Shown here: positions 63,008 to 64,000 of the stretch, piece after piece
Layout: every line of letters starts with the position of its first letter
How positions within the stretch are numbered: position 1 is the stretch's first letter
Source: Pseudomonadales bacterium
GTDB taxonomy: Bacteria; Pseudomonadota; Gammaproteobacteria; Pseudomonadales; UBA7239
DNA length: 64,000 nt
Assembly (NCBI GenBank): GCA_041395665.1
Contig: JAWLAB010000005.1
Coordinates: forward strand, 124,001 to 188,000
Direction of reading: 5' to 3'
Position numbers and translations under genes: made by a program
Notes under the pieces: model-generated
The model's database searches: none
The model's input: the letters and a program-made list of their open reading frames with translations, nothing else
What the model was told of the DNA's origin: nothing

Positions 63008-63686
63008 CATTCATTTGTTCACCGATACCAAACATCCTGCGATACATCACGCCAATCACTGTCACCATCATAGGTACAGTCCAAATTAAACCAATGCCCA
63101 ATGGCAAAATAGACAGAAATAAAATAATCCCCATCACAAGAAGAACACCAAAAATCTTGAACCAATGATGCGTTACTGCTTTGCGCGACGCTTCAAATGC
63201 ATCAATGATGGAAAGATTTTTTTCTAGCATCAAAGGGATGGCGAACATCAGTGCAATCATCAAATAAACACCAGGGATGATAAGTAAGACCAAACCCAAA
63301 ACCACAGCTAAACCAATCAATATTTGCAATCCAATCAACAAAAATAATTTATCGTAGTATGAAAACAATTGCTTCACAGTAATTGGCTGTGCTGTCGCCA
63401 TACTCAAGCCCATCATGGTCAACGCTGCACTCATGGGAATCAGAGTCACTCCTACCAATTGCATCGCCGCCTCCATCTGAGTAGGCTTCTCGTAAAACAA
63501 CAAACCTATAGCAATAGCTGCGGCAAAATAAATCACAAAATAAACCGAAGCAATCACGGCATATTGCCATTTGTAGCCATCAATCCTTTCCCATGCTTCA
63601 GACAAAACCTCACTGATGGTGAAATCGTATTGGCCAGTAATTGCAGTTTCCAAAGAACCATGGTCATTATTCAGCGATGGATTCAT
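62976..63686 (-). CDS. polytopic membrane protein (YciC/DUF-like)
   Basis: A 236-residue membrane protein with about six helices (at 45-65, 75-95, 115-140, 145-165, 180-205, 205-220). LIIPGVYLMIALMFAIPLMLEKNLSIIDAFEASRKAVTHHWFKIFGV is typical of YciC-like or DUF975-like proteins, with the conserved EASRKAV stretch. Function unknown. Its stop lies inside the greB 3' end. It is followed leftward by nothing else in its direction. Confidence 0.8.
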   Translation of the reverse strand: MNPSLNNDHGSLETAITGQYDFTISEVLSEAWERIDGYKWQYAVIASVYFVIYFAAAIAIGLLFYEKPTQMEAAMQLVGVTLIPMSAALTMMGLSMATAQPITVKQLFSYYDKLFLLIGLQILIGLAVVLGLVLLIIPGVYLMIALMFAIPLMLEKNLSIIDAFEASRKAVTHHWFKIFGVLLVMGIILFLSILPLGIGLIWTVPMMVTVIGVMYRRMFGIGEQMNAIEHQSTQYM

Positions 63687-63712
63687 TACGCACTCCGCTT
63701 AATTATTTTTGT

Positions 63713-64000
63713 TTAGTGTTTTGCCAATAGTTCGATGCGATAACCGTCTGGATCCTCTAAAAAAGCCAATACGGTTGTGCCTGCTTTCATCGGCCCAGGC
63801 TCACGCAGAATATTGGCACCTTTGGCGCGCATCGCATCAACAGCCGCCTGCACATCATCTACAGCAATTGCGATATGCCCGTAAGCATTCCCCATTTCAT
63901 AACTGTGCACACCCCAGTTGTAAGTAAGTTCAATCACGGTGGTTTCTGATTCAGCTCCGTAACCGAGAAACGCCAAAGTGAATTGACCGTCGGGATAATC
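63713..64000 (-). CDS. gloA: lactoylglutathione lyase, C-terminal part (cut by window edge)
   Basis: The frame is open from the window edge and ends at 63713, giving the C-terminal 95 residues of glyoxalase I. TTVIELTYNWGVHSYEMGNAYGHIAIAV and KAGTTVLAFLEDPDGYRIELL are diagnostic. The glutamates in VIELTYNWG and RIELL and the histidine of YGHIA are metal ligands. It converts the methylglyoxal-glutathione adduct to lactoylglutathione. The N-terminal part lies beyond the window. Confidence 0.92.
   Translation of the reverse strand, partial: DYPDGQFTLAFLGYGAESETTVIELTYNWGVHSYEMGNAYGHIAIAVDDVQAAVDAMRAKGANILREPGPMKAGTTVLAFLEDPDGYRIELLAKH

Overview
The window looks like an ordinary chromosomal segment of a gammaproteobacterium with GC content near 50 percent. 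The gene content fits the Cellvibrionales/Pseudomonadales side of the class. Supporting markers are the yeaC-DUF2797-pepN and phoH-ybeY-corC-lnt clusters, ampE, slyX, cmoM, hda, darP (yjgA), greB, and a complete initiator-tRNA-rimP-nusA-infB-rbfA-truB-rpsO-pnp unit. I cannot assign a genus from sequence alone. Nearly all of the window is coding. No gene-free stretch exceeds about 300 bases apart from a broken efflux-pump gene.

Layout. 1-7.1 kb: the end of a TauE/SafE-type membrane protein, then a heme-acquisition locus. hmuTUV and tonB run leftward. A TonB-dependent heme receptor, hutX and hutZ run rightward. A Fur-like operator region lies between the divergent arms. 7.1-11.9 kb: a flavin split-barrel protein, an RND adaptor and an RND pump gene interrupted by about five frameshifts. 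11.9-17.6 kb: monothiol glutaredoxin, 2-Cys peroxiredoxin, a sensorless histidine kinase, then phoH-ybeY-corC-lnt. 17.5-31.2 kb: pepN cluster, a small lipoprotein, cmoM, an SDR protein, slyX, cobC, a cobalamin adenosyltransferase, a ROK kinase, ampE, nhaA, hda, nadK and a cyclic-nucleotide-binding/rhodanese fusion. 31.3-32.7 kb: two tandem, mutually related secreted proteins of unknown function. 32.7-42 kb: the transcription/translation operon, read leftward from a near-consensus promoter and tRNA-fMet to pnp.

42-45 kb is the accessory part. It holds a cytochrome P450 with a perfect 16-bp palindrome over its predicted -35 box. Next to it lie a BrnT/BrnA and a HigB/HigA toxin-antitoxin module set among REP-like inverted repeats. 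A 35-nt relic of a second brnA 3' end abuts rpoN. 45-57.3 kb: mgtE-darP-rpoN, cysK, a DUF2066 protein, a CHASE2 adenylate cyclase-SH3-M48 lipoprotein operon, sbcB-pyrB and an OmpA-family porin. 57.4-64 kb: an unknown protein with a sulfotransferase, lemA with a large M48 membrane protease, a quinone oxidoreductase, yciH, greB, a polytopic membrane protein, and the end of gloA cut by the window edge.

I found no strong case for a wholly new system. The best candidates for a second look are the paired secreted proteins (31.4-32.7 kb), the TA/REP patch beside rpoN with its brnA relic, the palindromic operator of the P450, the lesion-dense RND gene, and the hexanucleotide repeat in the rpsO-pnp spacer.
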